A DNA stretch of 64,000 nucleotides from Pomphorhynchus laevis (taxonomy: Eukaryota; Acanthocephala; Palaeacanthocephala; Echinorhynchida; Pomphorhynchidae), in the NCBI GenBank assembly GCA_012934845.2, contig WNNJ02003311.1, positions 35,699-99,698 of the forward strand, in the 5' to 3' direction. Under the pieces are notes generated by a model. That model saw nothing but the letters and a program-made list of their open reading frames with translations, had not been told where the DNA came from and searched no databases. This document shows positions 22,201 through 37,200 of this stretch, one piece after another. Within the stretch, counting starts at the first letter, position 1, and each line of letters opens with the position of its first letter. Position numbers and translations under genes: made by a program.

Positions 22201-25200
22201 AACTAAAACTATTATTAATTTATATCGTAAAGATGACATATTTAAATTTACAAGAAACATTTTTTTGCATGAGCATTCATGCATACCATATAATATAAAA
22301 TATAATACATTAAATAATGAAATTTTAAAAATTGCAACAATATGTATTGATATTGGCTTTCTTCAAAATCATTTAAATAATTTAATAGATACATGTGAAA
22401 TGTAAGATGTTATACATGCTAATTGCTTTAATTATGAACATGTATGTGCAAACTAGTGTTCGAATATCGACACGAACCAGTAGCCTACTATCTAACTAAT
22501 GGCATCATCCTGCCCGGATTTTATTTCCCACCGGGTCATCAGAGCGCCGTCATTGAGCACTAACGTTTCAACGTGTTGTAATACTTGGATGATCTTTATA
22601 GAATCTAGCTAGTTGTATAGTTTTGTTTTTCCTTAAGTGAAATGATAAATAATATAAAATGTTATTTGCCAACGTTCTCCTCACCAAATCTGCATCATTT
22701 GATGAGAACATATAATACGAGCTGTTTGCGAATTTCGTGAGAAATCTTTCCCTAAATAGATAAAAATCTAAATTTAAGGTTTTAGATTATATGGTTTTTA
22801 ATCGCTACCTTTGTACATTATGATTTAGAGTCTCAAAAGCAGACATTTTTCATACTAATTTACAATCTCGTGTGCAAATTAATTAGAGGCTTTTTATTTT
22901 TTAATAGGATCAATAAAGACTAATATATTTTCATATCTTGTTAACTGCTGCTAGCATAATCAGAAATAAACTATACAATTTGTTCTTGAACACAATCAAT
23001 AAATACATTATAAAATTTTGATAAAAATCGAATCTGTTATAATGCCTGCCAGATTCAGAAATACAATTATAAAGTTTAAATTAGTTTATAGAGGCCTTAA
23101 ATATATATATGACGTCAACTAATTACGTCAACAAAACATGTGATATTTTTAAACATCAATACGTAATTAATTGTCTAAATCATTACGTGAATGTTAACAA
23201 ATTTTTTCACCTTCTATTTTCATATTTAGTAATATTTAGTTCGAACTTCTATTGATAACTATATTCTACTTCCCCCAGATGAACCGGTATTTAAGAATTC
23301 AGGTACAATATTAGACTTTAAAATTGACGTTATTAAGTTAAATTGTACTGATATTTCCATTTGATGATTTGTGTTGTATTCAAAAAAGCCTTTTTTATTA
23401 ATAATTTGTTGCCTGATGGTTTTGGCGATCACTTGATTTCATGTTTGCGTATACAAGAGTGCGCGCAATCACAAATTCTAGCCTGTTTTTATCTGCTGGA
23501 GATATATAATATACCGTTTTGTAAAGACTTTACGTTTAACCTGTATTTGTTACTCAATTCCTTTACGACGATTAACTAAATTTATTTACATTGTATGTTT
23601 CGATATATTTATGCCAAGTAAATGAATCTAAATCTATTAATAAATATTAAATTATTGCTATATCAGATTTTATGAAATCTGTTATATCAGATTTTATTTG
23701 ATTTAACATTACATAAAAATCTAATAAAACCTAGGTTCATATGTAGTGATTTTAAATAAACATAAAAACCACTTTTTGTCTATATGAATAAAATACTTAA
23801 AGTAATTAAAGCACACTTCAAAAAATATTGTAGGGTAATCGAAATTAATACTGGTATAAAACACTAATTCAGTATTAATTCTACAAATGAATTTTTAGAA
23901 CACAAAACGTATAAATTTTCAAAATATAAATACATACGATTTTAGTACGTTTTATACTAATTTAGATTTAGTAGATATTAAAGATGCATTAGAAAAATTA
24001 ATTAATCTTATATTCGGTAAAAGATATACATATATATTGTATAATAACTATAACAGTTATCTAACAAAAATTAAACCATTAAGTAAATAAAAATATATAG
24101 ATAAAATTGAATTAATAGAATCCTTAAATATTTTGATAAATCAAAATTATTTAAAAGTAGAGACATCTACATTTAGACAAGTAAAATGTCTTAAATATAT
24201 CTAAGATAAACATTTGGAAAGATTATATTTTTGATAAAATTAAAAATTAAATGAAAATAACAAACAATTATAAATGGAAAGATAAAATTAATAAAGATAT
24301 GTGTACAGAACTTATTAAATTAAAGGATAACTATATAATAACAACTATTGATAAAGCTAGTAATAACTTTGTCTTCATATGCAAAAAGCTTTATTATGAT
24401 ATACTGATGAAATAAGTTAATTCTAATGATTTAAATGTAAATCCAACATATGAACGTAGTGAGTTGAGTTTTGAAACAATTATTACAAGACACTGTTTTA
24501 TATTGAATAAAAAGGGTATAAAGGTTTAATATTTATAATATTAAACCGTATATTTAATCAGATAATAAAACTATGCCTATATTATATTGGGATCCAAAAT
24601 TACATAAAAATCGAATTAAACCTAGGTTCATATGTAGTGCGTTTAAATGTACATTAAAACCACTTTCTGTCTATATGAATAAAATACTTAAAGTAATTAA
24701 AGCACATTTTAAAAAATATTGCAAGGTAATCGAAATTAATACTGGTATAAAACACTATTTCAGTATTAATTCTACAAAAGAATTTTTAGAACAGACAAAA
24801 GGAATAAATTTTCAAAATATAAATACATACGATTTTAGTACGCTTTATACAAATCTAGATTTAGTAGATATTAAAGAAGCGTAAGTAAAATTAATTAATC
24901 TTATATTCGGAAAAAGATATACATATATATGTTATAATAATTATAACGCCTATCTAACAAAAATTAAACCATTAAGTAAATATAAATATATGGATAAAAT
25001 TGAATTAATAGAATCCTTAAATATTTTGATAAATCAAAATTATTTAAAAGTAGGGACATCTATATTTAGACAAGTTAAAGGTGTTCCAATTTGCTAGATC
25101 TAATTTCTAGCATGTTTGAAAACACCCAGCAAATAACGTTTATTCAAGTATATACATAGTGCAAACATATGATATGATTTTGTGGATCGATTATTGCCAT

Positions 25201-28200
25201 GTTTAGGAGGAGATTGATGTTGTATATTCATATATGCTATTTACGACATTTGCAAACTTATAATAGATTTATTGAGAATAAGACTGTTCGAATAAATATA
25301 CTGATTTGTTTACCGAATGTATTTTAGGTAAGAATGAACGTTATTAAAGCGATGTCTACAGTAGTTTTCTTTTTTGCAACAATGGTAGTAAAGAATGAAA
25401 ACTTAATTGAAAACAATTCATTGTGTAACATGGAGTTAGTTTGCCCTACAAGTGGGTATCTGCCATATCTTTTATATAGTGATTATAAAATTTGCAAGTA
25501 TATAATCGATTTATTTTAAAGGACCAATTCATTCTCTTACAAATTATTAATTGAAAAGATTTTAAAAAATTAACAATTTAAAGCCATTAAATATTTTCAT
25601 TAATATTTATTTACAATTTAATAACCAAAATAACTAGCAATCTGTAAGTGTTATTTAGCAAATAACACATTTAAAAACAACATTATAACAATTAATCTAA
25701 ATTTTTTATCAAACAATTGATCATAATTGACATGATAAAAAGGGCATCTGCAACTAAACGACACCTTGAGACATTGCTACTGAAAATTTATACAAAATTA
25801 TAAAAATTACAAATAATTAAGTAATAGTTGCATATAAGCAACTAAAATCGAATTTTAATCCTTTCATAAAATAATAGTTTTAAAAAATCTTATCTAATTA
25901 ATGTAAGAATTGCTTACATTATTAATCATTAATTAATCTGAAATTAAATTTTGATCATTTCATAAAAATTGAGGTTTCAAAGATTCTCACCTAATTAAGG
26001 TAATAATTAAATAATTATTTATCATAAAGGAATTAATAAATTAAAAATGTAGCTATAATGATGGATATATCACTTACATTAGTGATAATAAGCTAAAAGA
26101 TCTTTATGTAAATATAAGAAAGTTTTTCTAAAGATATCATATGTTCAATAAATCAAAAATTAATTAACGACTATGATAGGCTAAGTTGTATAATAGACAG
26201 TTATTGTAATACAAAATACTATAATCGTACAATAAATGTAAATAATAACAATAGAAAATATACATTAACCATAAACTTCATTAATAAATGTATAGATAAC
26301 ATAAATATAGCCGGACTTTTAAATAATTCTAAAAGTAAAGAAATAATAGGGTCAGATTTAAGTAAATATATTCCTAAAATAAGGTATAAACTCCTACCAC
26401 CATTAGGACGAAAAATTTGTAATTATAATAAAGAATTAAAATCAATATGTAACGATAATATTAGAAACATAATGGAAACAGAATGCAATTGTAAAAGTCT
26501 TAGTTTTGATAAAATAAATGAACATATATGTACCCATAATCTAGAATTAATTGAAAATTGTGAATTAAGAAAGCTGCTATCAAAAGGGTATAAATATAGA
26601 TTAAATAACAACAACGACAAAAATAAAATTTACAATTCGTTATATAATAACTTAAATGATTACTTTAGTAAGCTGATTAATAGTGAAAGCTCGAATATAT
26701 CTAAGATAAAAATTTGGAAAGATTATATATTTGATAAAATTAAAAATAAAATGAAAATAACAAACAATTATAAAAGGAAAGATAAAATTAATAAAGATAT
26801 GTATAAAGAACTTACTAAATTAAAGGATAACTATATAATAACAACTATTGATAAAGCTAGTAATAACTTTGTCTTCATATGCAAAAAGCTTTATTATGAT
26901 ATACTAATGAAAGAGGTTAATTCTAATGATTTAAATGTAAATCCAACATATGAACGTAGTGAGTTGAGTTTAGAAACAATTATTACAAGTCACTGTTCTA
27001 TAATGGATAAAAAGGGTATAAAGGTTGAATTAGATAATAAAACTATACCTATATTATATTGGAATCCAAAATTACATAAAAATCCAATAAAACCTAGGTT
27101 CATATGTAGTGCGTTTAAATGTACATTAAAACCACTTTCTGTCTATATGAATAAAATACTTAAAGTAATTAAAGCACATTTTAAAAAATATTGCAAGGTT
27201 AATCGAAATTAATACTGGTATAAAACACTATTTCAGTATTAATTCTACAAAAGAATTTTTAGAACAGACAAAAGGAATAAATTTTCAAAATATAAATACA
27301 TACGATTTTAGTACGCTTTATACAAATCTAGATTTAGTAGATATTAAAGAAGCGTTAGTAAAATTAATTAACCTTATATTCGGAAAAAGATATACATATA
27401 TATGTTATAATAATTATAACGCCTATCTAACAAAAATTAAACCATCAAATAAATATAAATATATGGATAAAATTGAATTAATAGAATCCTTAAATATTTT
27501 GATAAATCAAAATTATTTAAAAGTAGGGACATCTATATTTAGACAAGTAAAAGGTGTTCCAATGGGTGGTAATAGTAGTCCCAATTATAGCTGACTTGTT
27601 TTTAAGCTTTATAGAATATGAATTTGTTCATAACTGTGTAAAAACTAAATCTAAACAATATAAATATATGAAATATATGTTTCGATACATTGATGATATA
27701 TGTGTATTTAATTCTAATAATTTTTATTCAATTAGTGAGCACATTTATCCAGAAAGCCTTATTCTTAACAAAACCAATATTAATGATAAAGAAGGTGTAT
27801 ATCTAGATATGAACATTAAATTAACATTAACTAAAACTACTATTAATTTATATCGTAAAGATGACATATTTAAATTTACAAGAAACATATTTTTGCATGA
27901 GCATTCATGCATACCATATAATATAAAATATAATACATTAAATAATGAAATTTTAAGAATTGCAACAATATGTAATGATATTGGCTTTCTTCAAAATCAT
28001 TTAAATAATTTAATAGATACATATTTTAAACTAGGTTACTATAAAAATAACATCAAGCAGAAAATAGTAAAATATATAAATCAACACAATAATATAAAGA
28101 ATAAATTTAAACTCTTAAGTGGCAAATTTTTATGGATGGATAATAAATAATATACTTTGCATTAGAATAAGATACTAGATAGTTATTTCAGAGGAAATAC

Positions 28201-31200
28201 ATCATTAGCATGTATTTGGCCCCGCTGCTATGTTGGGTAGAGGAGTTAGGGGCCGAAACCTGATAGCATAGCAGTTCCTCCTGATGACCTCTAATTCTTA
28301 TTCTGATACAACGTCTGTTATTTATTAGTCAATTCATAAAAATGACGTTTATTTTAAATTTTATTTTTTATTTTTTATTTTTATTTTTATTTTAACTTGA
28401 TTTAAATTATAGAAAATCTAAAAACAATTATTAATTTTATTATTTAATTATTAAATTTTGATTTAGCATTATTATGTTTTGTTTATTTTATAATTATATA
28501 ACAATACGTAGACTCAGTTAGCTGATTTAATATATATAAATAAATTGTTTTAAATTTAAAGGTTATAAAATTGAAGGTTTTTATATATTTTAATTTAATG
28601 TAATTTTAATCATTAGATTTAAATTATATTATTTAAACTAAAATATTTTATTTCGAATATTTAATTTAAATTATTAAATTTTTGCTGAACAAAAATATTC
28701 ATCCAAATATCAATTCATTAATAAAAGGGTATAAAATTAAAGTATTTTTTATTTGTTAACGTTTTAAGTTTTAGTATTTGAAATTTTTAAGCAAAATCGT
28801 AACTTTTTAGAGGATTTAAACGATGAGGATTATGGGTATGATAATAGGGTTATCACATCTAACAAAGATGTTTATCGCAACAGTAAAGGTCAGATTATAA
28901 CAAAGCATGATAAGGAGATATGCGAACGTAAAAATGCCGATCGAGCCATGTCTCTTCCAACCAATCTCGAAGTGGGCGATATGATGAATTGCCACCTCTC
29001 TCATAAAGCTTATAATGCATTGAAATCGTTGTCGAAAAGTGAAAAGCGTAGTGCCCATCTTAGTAAAGATAAGAGCCAGTATTCATTCAGCGTAAGCTTC
29101 ACTATCAAACTTAAATTTTCTGTAATTTAGTATTTTTAGCAAATCATCATGGATCCGACAACTTCTTATATGTTAATGAATTTGATTGATCGTGGAATAC
29201 TAAAAGAAATCGGTACTTGTATAGCAACAGGAAAAGAAGCAACGATTTTGTACGCAGAGGGTGGAATGTAAGACATTTTATTTAAAATTTTCTTATATTT
29301 GCAAATCGAGGTAAATAAATTAGTATTTAGTTATAATTGGCGGATTTCTTACGTATATTATTTTTTGTGATATTATTACATTAAGTTTATGAAATTATTT
29401 TATTCCGATCAATTCAGCTACTTGCTTATTTCTTACAAAAGACATATGTATCAATTTTCTACCAACATGTCAAATCATAGGGTAATATACCTTATATACA
29501 TAGGGTATATAATAATATATTATCATATATAATAATCTTATATTATTATTTTAATTTTCACATTAGTTTTTCGTTTAACATTTTCTTTCATAAATTTGAT
29601 TTATAATCATAAATTAAAATATTCTGAAGACTTTGAAGCATTTATAACAAAATCGTCATCGATGGACATTTTCGAGTAATATTGACCCTATATAAAAAAC
29701 GTCATTTTTACACTATACATAATTTAATTTTTTAAATATTATTATAGAATTTTATTATAACACTATAATATAATATTGTTTTTCGAAAATTTATTACTTC
29801 GACTATTTTATCACTAATGCATTTAATAAATAATTGTGCTATCCATTTTAGTATTTTTATATCATCAAACAAACGAGTGTTTTAATGTTTCATTTTAATT
29901 AAAACATTTATAAATAGTTTTCAGTAATTATGACGGTTACTAGTAAAATACATTATTTTTAGGTATCTTAACGAACCATTAGATCCACAATGTGCGCTGA
30001 AAGTGTTTCACACGGTTATTAGTGAATTTAAGACGAGATTCAAATACATTAAAGACGACTTCAGATTTCGTAATCGAATGAAATCCTTAAACAACAGGAA
30101 AATGATTAATCTGTGGACTGAAAAAGTATGTTAACAGTTTTATCGAGATAAAATCTATATTGAAAATAACCTAATTGTGCAGAATCAATCAAACGAAATA
30201 TTTATTTATTTTTGTGATTTTGTATTTTGCTGGACATTTAGTTTCTTCTCAATCTTTTGAAATCTGATAAGAAAACTTATTATCAATCATGGTTGTTACC
30301 AAAAACCGGAGTTTGATTGCATGCAGAGCAGACTTCTTCCGCTCCGTGATCATCCGATGGCAGGAGATTTAATTTATGTCGTTGCTTGTTTTCTAACAGG
30401 ATCACTTTAGAGAATACTATTTTTTAATTTGCTAGTATAATATGTTATACACTATTCTTCGAAATTAAAAAAGCTTCGGTTTTTTAATCGTGGATGTTAC
30501 CAAACACTGGAGTTTGATTACATACAGAGCAGACTTTTTTATCATGATGATCCGATGCTAGCCAACAGCACTAATCAGTCGTTTAGGCTGCCTTGTAATA
30601 TATTTAAAAGGCATCTCCGAGAATTTGCTAACTTGGTAGCATGGGCATAGCCTCTTTAAACTAACCATGTGCTTTCCGGACCATCCTAATTTTATTAGGC
30701 AGAAATTTAATTGTTGCCGTTGCTTGTTTTCTCTCAGGATCACCGAGGATACTACTTTATAATTTGATAGTATAATATATTACACTATGTTTCAAACCTA
30801 GACAAGCTGATGGTAGCCAGCAGCACTCATCAGGAGGGTGAACTACTACTAATCGCTTCGGCTGTCTTGTGATATATTCAAAAGGCATCTCCGAGAATTT
30901 GCTAAGGTGGTAGTATGGGCATAGCCTCTTTAAACAAACAACGTGCTTTCCGGATCATCCTAATTGTATTCGACAGGAGATTTTATTTCTTTCGTTGCTT
31001 GTTTTCTCACATGATCCCAGTAGAGGATACAGTTTTATAATTTGATGATATGATGTATATACATTAAAACTAATCAGTTTTAGTAAACGTCGAAAATCAG
31101 GCTCGTTTTAAAATGTACAGTTTACGCCCAAGCACATAATATTACCCTCAAATATACTAAGAAATATACTTTTGAATTTAATTAAATGTCTTCACAATTC

Positions 31201-34200
31201 CGCAATTATAAATTTAAAGTTTCGTACATTAAACGAAATTTAATTTTTAAGTCGAAATTTTCAATATATTATGGCATCATAACTTGTCAGAACGATTCAG
31301 ATTTAGCCAACATACGATTTTACTATCGATTTAGTCAACACTATACCGTAAAAACCATTGAGTGCTAAATAATTTTTGCTCTTGATCGATTATAAATTTG
31401 ATCAAAATTATGAAATCGAAGGACTAATTGTACATTTGATACGTATTTGTATACTTTTTATTAGAGAAACAAATATAATTTAGATTATCGAATTTATTCA
31501 AATTATAGAATTTGCTTGCGTGCTAGAATTAGATTTACATCGCCTCTTAAAAAAAAGATTGGCATTGCCTTTTCGACGTGGGATTTAATTGCTGTCGTTG
31601 TTTGTTTTGTCATAGGATCTTCTAAATGGATCATATGTGTAAAATGAGGTCAATAATTTTGGTTCCTGTGTACAAAATGAAACCCTTGGGAAATAGTATG
31701 AATTTTACGAACACTAATCGATTTAAATAAATGTATTTTCATCGGTGAATTGAAGTAATTTATTTGGTAAAAGTTTTATCAATAAGAGACTGAATTTATT
31801 ATTTTGATATTTCGACTTAGCAGCCTTTTTAATTGTATAATTTTATCTCTCTAAGTTTATTAATGACCTTTCTAAGCTTTTCTTAAAAATCTTCGAGAGA
31901 TAAAATTATACAATTGAAAAGGACTGCTAAGTACAGGGGGATTTTCCGAAATAATAAATTCAATCTCTTATATTCTCGGGGATGGTTCACAGTCCATTAA
32001 TAAATTAATTAATTATTTTTTATACAATATAAATAATACAATAATCATTTTCGCAGAACCGAAAAATTATAATAGATTTTCGAAAAATGCTGAAGAAGTG
32101 GTTAATGAAGCCGGATGTGATACCTCGAATCGTGGCGTTCTATAAATGACCTTTTCTTTTTATTGTCGTAATCGAGCAAAACAGCCTTGTGACTAATGCT
32201 CTGTATGTAATAATAATATTGAAATGAAAAATAAAATTTCTCGGATTACTCAAGCGTGGAATTTATTCAGCATATAAATGCATTCAATTGTAAATACATT
32301 TTTAGACAAATCACAGTTAAGTTTAAATTGTAATTTCTGCAGATGACAACTGCAATATCGTTTTACAATTTTCTTACGAACTGACCGGAAATGAGATCTT
32401 TAACTAACTGTAAGTAGAAGTTTGAACACAATCGAATATATATGTATTCGATTGAATACAATCGAATACATATGCGACGACGCAAATGCTCGTAATATTC
32501 CGTAATTACTCACAGTATGCACATAATGGTAAAGAGTGTTCATTCTCTAATAAATTTCTTGATGTCGTAATTGAGCAAAACAGCTTTGTGGCTAATGCTC
32601 TGTATTTAATTAAAAAATAATAATATTAGTACAAAAAAGAATGAATGTCAAGTTGTAAAAGAGTTCTAGAGTTCTTCATCTTCGGTCTTAGGCGCATACG
32701 ATAATTAGTGTATTATTTCTGGGCGATGATATGTTGGCCTGCATGCCCGTATACACATGGAAGACGACGTCGCGAGCGCCATCGAAAGACATCACCGTTG
32801 TCTTCCCATACATTCCGAATAATGTTCATTATGCTTTTCAAATATCTTTTTTGCGAGAATTTTAATAACATAAATGGCCTGATCCCCCATCCCTCATACT
32901 GGCAACATTATGAATGGGATAAACGAAGAACGTTCAACAAACTGTACTCCCTCTGCGTACTTCGACAACTTCCGGCGTTCATCATATGAGTATGGTAAAG
33001 CGAGATTGGTATTGAGGGAGCAAGTGCCTTGAAAACACATATGTCCATGAAGGACCGTTTCAAACGAGTTCCAAGCAATCCTCTCGCCACAATGTATAAT
33101 CAAGCTTGTGTGTATCTCGTCGTTGTAGAATTTTGAAAAACCATGCTATCTCTAACAGGTTGAAGTATTGGTTCAATACCAACATCGTGACATACTTCAG
33201 TCAGCGTTCGTGTCACAATATTCCTGACTATATTATGTCTAATTGTCGGCAGGCCTCTAGTTGGGCTAGAAATTAAGTGCGATAAACTGAAATTCACTCA
33301 GGCACAACTACCGAAACTCTCTTTGGATGGATAATTATATCTCACACAAATTGCATCCCGAAATTTTCTACAGCTCATTATATAACCTTTTTTATTCAAA
33401 TTTCGTGCACATAACCACGATCAGGCTCCTTTCTCTTTGAGAAATTTCATTGCGACCTTGAGTTTGGCAGACATATCTGACAAGCACTCAATCTTATTCT
33501 GCCTTTATTCTAAGCGTTTTCATAATATTCAACTCTTCTTTCATACACTCATCTGATGTCCTACCCATCAAAAAGAAGTGGCACGTTCTTAATGACCGAT
33601 AATATTCAAAATGTGTATTCATACATGGATCTCGGCTAGCCAAACCTCAAAATCTCAGAGGCAGACTGTATAATATTATTGAGCTTTGGAAATTAGATGC
33701 GTTACCAAGTAGCTTGGGAATAAACATATTCGTAATAGCCTTTCTTAGAATATCGAAATTTGTTGGAGCGATCGGACATGTGCGTATTATATAGGGTCAC
33801 TTGAATCTTACTACCGCAGAGTATGCTAATTGTGCATCTAATTCTGCAATTTCCGTAAGCCTTTCAATCTGAGAAACCCAATCTCCGACCTTGGTACCGA
33901 CCACAACCTTAATAAAGTAATCAGTACCAATCGGAGATCCAGGTAATTCTGATCCATCGCTAATTACAATGATACGTGTGCCCTCAAATGCAGCTAAGGC
34001 AGCTGTTTTCATCGAGGGATAGACCAATACTTTACATTTTGATGCATTAATATTGAATCTATTTTCGGGTCCGATATATGCGATTTCGTCCTATAAAGAA
34101 CGTATACCACTGAGAATTCTCACACATACCCCCATCATCTGCATACCACCTATGCAAAATTTCGGGCACTTTACGTTGGATTGTTCGTATAGGAGGAAGT

Positions 34201-37200
34201 GTAGCTACTGCAAAAGCGAGCATTGTCAGCGAATTACCTTGTGAGAAGTCTTCTTGCGACCATAATATGTCATCATCAATAAGAAGCTAGGTGTCCCGTG
34301 AATAACAGCTTTTAAGATTGAACTGCATTGAAGGACATACTTTGTTGATGTTCCGTAGTGCTAAAGCGATTAACCGTGTTAAATGCATTATGTGCATCAA
34401 TTTGTAGAATACACTTATCTTTTGAAGAAGCAAATAACTCACGAATGTGATGAATGATCTTCTCTGTAGCACATCGATATCCTAATCACAATTGGTCTCC
34501 CTGAGCGACATCCTGCAGATCCTGAGAGATTGAATGAGCCAATACTTTGCCAATTATACACCTACATACCTCACCTATTCCAATAGGTCGGACTCCAGGC
34601 GTCTTATCTAAGGTAACCAATCTGCAGGCAGTGAAGGCATTCACATTTTCACAATTGACAAGTTTCGTGGCTATACTCCGCATTTCACTAGCTAATTTAC
34701 TTGCCGCAGAACCAAAATCATGTAGCATCGAACACCAGCCCCAAGAATCCATCCCAGGAGGATCGGCGCTGCTACCTGTTTTCTGAGCTGCATATTTGAT
34801 TTTCGTAGCATATATTTCCGTAAACAGAATTTCTCTGTGGTCTACCAAACCTTCAAGTTGCTCATCCAGTATCAGTTCTTCGATATCTTCAATGCCATTC
34901 AGGTGTAACCACTCTAGTCTTTGACGTATCTATTCTGATTCATAAATATCATCAAGTGACAAGATTTTGCCACATAGCAGCATACCATGGCGGAACATCA
35001 TGATGAATATCCTCTTCCAATCCAGCAATTCATCTTCACACGAAGCTGTATGTCTCCTCTTTTTCCGTTGCAAATAGTCTTCCTCATTAAATAGATCATC
35101 AAATTTATCTTCTTTCCACCATTTTATTCGGCGTACTAGTAATTTCCTATATACAACTATCTTACCTTTGAATGGACGTTGTAGAATCAGTTGGTACATC
35201 ACCGCAGTCTCACTGAGAGCATTATTTGATATCTTTGTTTCTATACAGGCATCATTGTACAAGTTACACATTAATTCCACAAATACGGAACCAGAAGAGC
35301 ACCGAGGAACATGAATAATATTCGGTTGCCAGAACTTTACTTTATTAAAAAGTCCCAAAATAGTTTAATTCCTAGGAGCAACTGATACTTGAGTCATCTC
35401 TCAGTCCTCTCAGTAAGAATACGATGTGTACAATTTGCTGATGGCAATAAAACCTCTCGTGTCATATGTTGATTTAATTGACTGTCATTAGCAATTGTGC
35501 TTAAGGGACCAGTAGATAACATCCTACGGTTGCGACAATTCTGGGCTAAGCAGTCCAGGCATTCTCTCCCTTCACGTTTGCAGTGACAACCTTGACAGAC
35601 GGCTGCTACATCATAACATACGCAACAACGTTGATGTGCCAACGGTTTCCCCTTGTTCGAAAAGCGCTAGCGCAGCGATCGTTTGCGTTCCTTTCAATGC
35701 GCACCTCGGGATGTGCCCTGAGCGTGCAACTTTTTTAAATAGTATTTGATTGTGTATTTTATTGTAATTATATGTAATTGTACCGAACGCTTATAAATTT
35801 TTATTCCACTTAATATTTATTGAAATAATACTCTTAATTATTATTTTAATTAATATTATTATTTTAATTAAATTAAGTTTTAATTTAAAAATATATTTTT
35901 AGTAACATTTTTAATTCCAAAATGTTTGTGACGATCTTGATTCGATGTAAACCATTTTAATTGAATTAAAATAGAATTTTAATTCAATGTAATTTAAATT
36001 AATTAATTTAATTTAATTTAGAATTTTTTAATTAAACCATTTTAATGTAAACCATTATAAACAGTTTTAACAATTGTTTTAAAATTACTTGTTTGAATAC
36101 AAATACACAATATTTATTATAAATAATAAATTCTAGGAGTTTCACAATTTGAAAGCCATGATTCGTGCAGGAATTCCATGTCCTAATCCTCTGTTTCTTC
36201 GCAATAACATTTTAGTAATGACATTAATTGGCGATGGAAGTAATGCTGCTCCAAGACTGAGTGAAGTTAAATTCGAAACACAAGAAAACATTCAAAAAGC
36301 TTACGAAGAAACATTGTCTGTAAGCAAATTCAATAATTTACGCTTAGATTTTAATTATTAATTTAATTTTCATAAATGTAGTAATCAACTAAGAATTTTA
36401 TATTAGTTAATTTTAATATATTTTTCAATATTTGATATAACGTTGGCACACCATTATCAACGGTTATTAAATTCTTTGGCATAATTGAACTGAACTTTTA
36501 TTCATGTACTAAGATCAAATGCTATTTAATTTTCATTAAAAAATTTGATTCAATATTTATGGTAACGTAAGCACACCAATGATTATTTGATTGTGTGTTA
36601 AAGCTGTTAAAATTCTTTTTTCAAAAGCAATAAATAGTAAATTTTACGAGCTTTAATAAACAATTGCAAAATCCTTGATAATGGGGTGTTTATGTGGCAC
36701 AGGAATATTGGATCAAAATTGTAAAATAATAATGTCTCTTCGCCTTATTTACAATCAAATAAATTTTTACTTTATTAAAATCACAAAACATTAAATTAGT
36801 ATTTCCGTACTAATACTTGCTACCTTCATCAAAACAAAGAAGGGAACTTTAGTATTTTATAAATAATCAAAATAAATGAATTGATCAACATACATATTTG
36901 CTTATTTACAATTGTTCATGTTTTATGTAAAAAATATTAATTTTCTTTAGTATATACAATACATTTTTAACATATGATATATAATTATATAATATATATA
37001 ATGCATTATTATAACTTAATAATTATTTTTTTAAATTAAATATATAAATAAATATCGTTATCATATAGTAATTATTATTATAAATATAAATAGTTATTAT
37101 TTATATTTAATAAATAGGCAAAGGAGGTACCCAACCTTGTTCGTGGTTTGCGAGAGAGACTGGCGGACATTCTATTTTATAAGGACCCTCCTTTAGCAGT

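Noticed and set aside
25334..25519. 61-residue + frame with hydrophobic N-terminus in RIOK3 intron 3
   Set aside because: No domain, no splice support, and it lies between Penelope-like fragments.
28216..28290. Canonical hammerhead in the Penelope-like 3' UTR (GAAA and CTGATGA boxes)
   Set aside because: Order and pairing do not give three stems around the core; the first stem II pair would be C-C. The interleaved two-stem pseudoknot explains the sequence better.
28205..28290. HDV-like ribozyme in the same 3' UTR
   Set aside because: Strand order fits P1 and P2, but no convincing P3 hairpin, P1.1 or P4 was found; kept only as a topological analogy.
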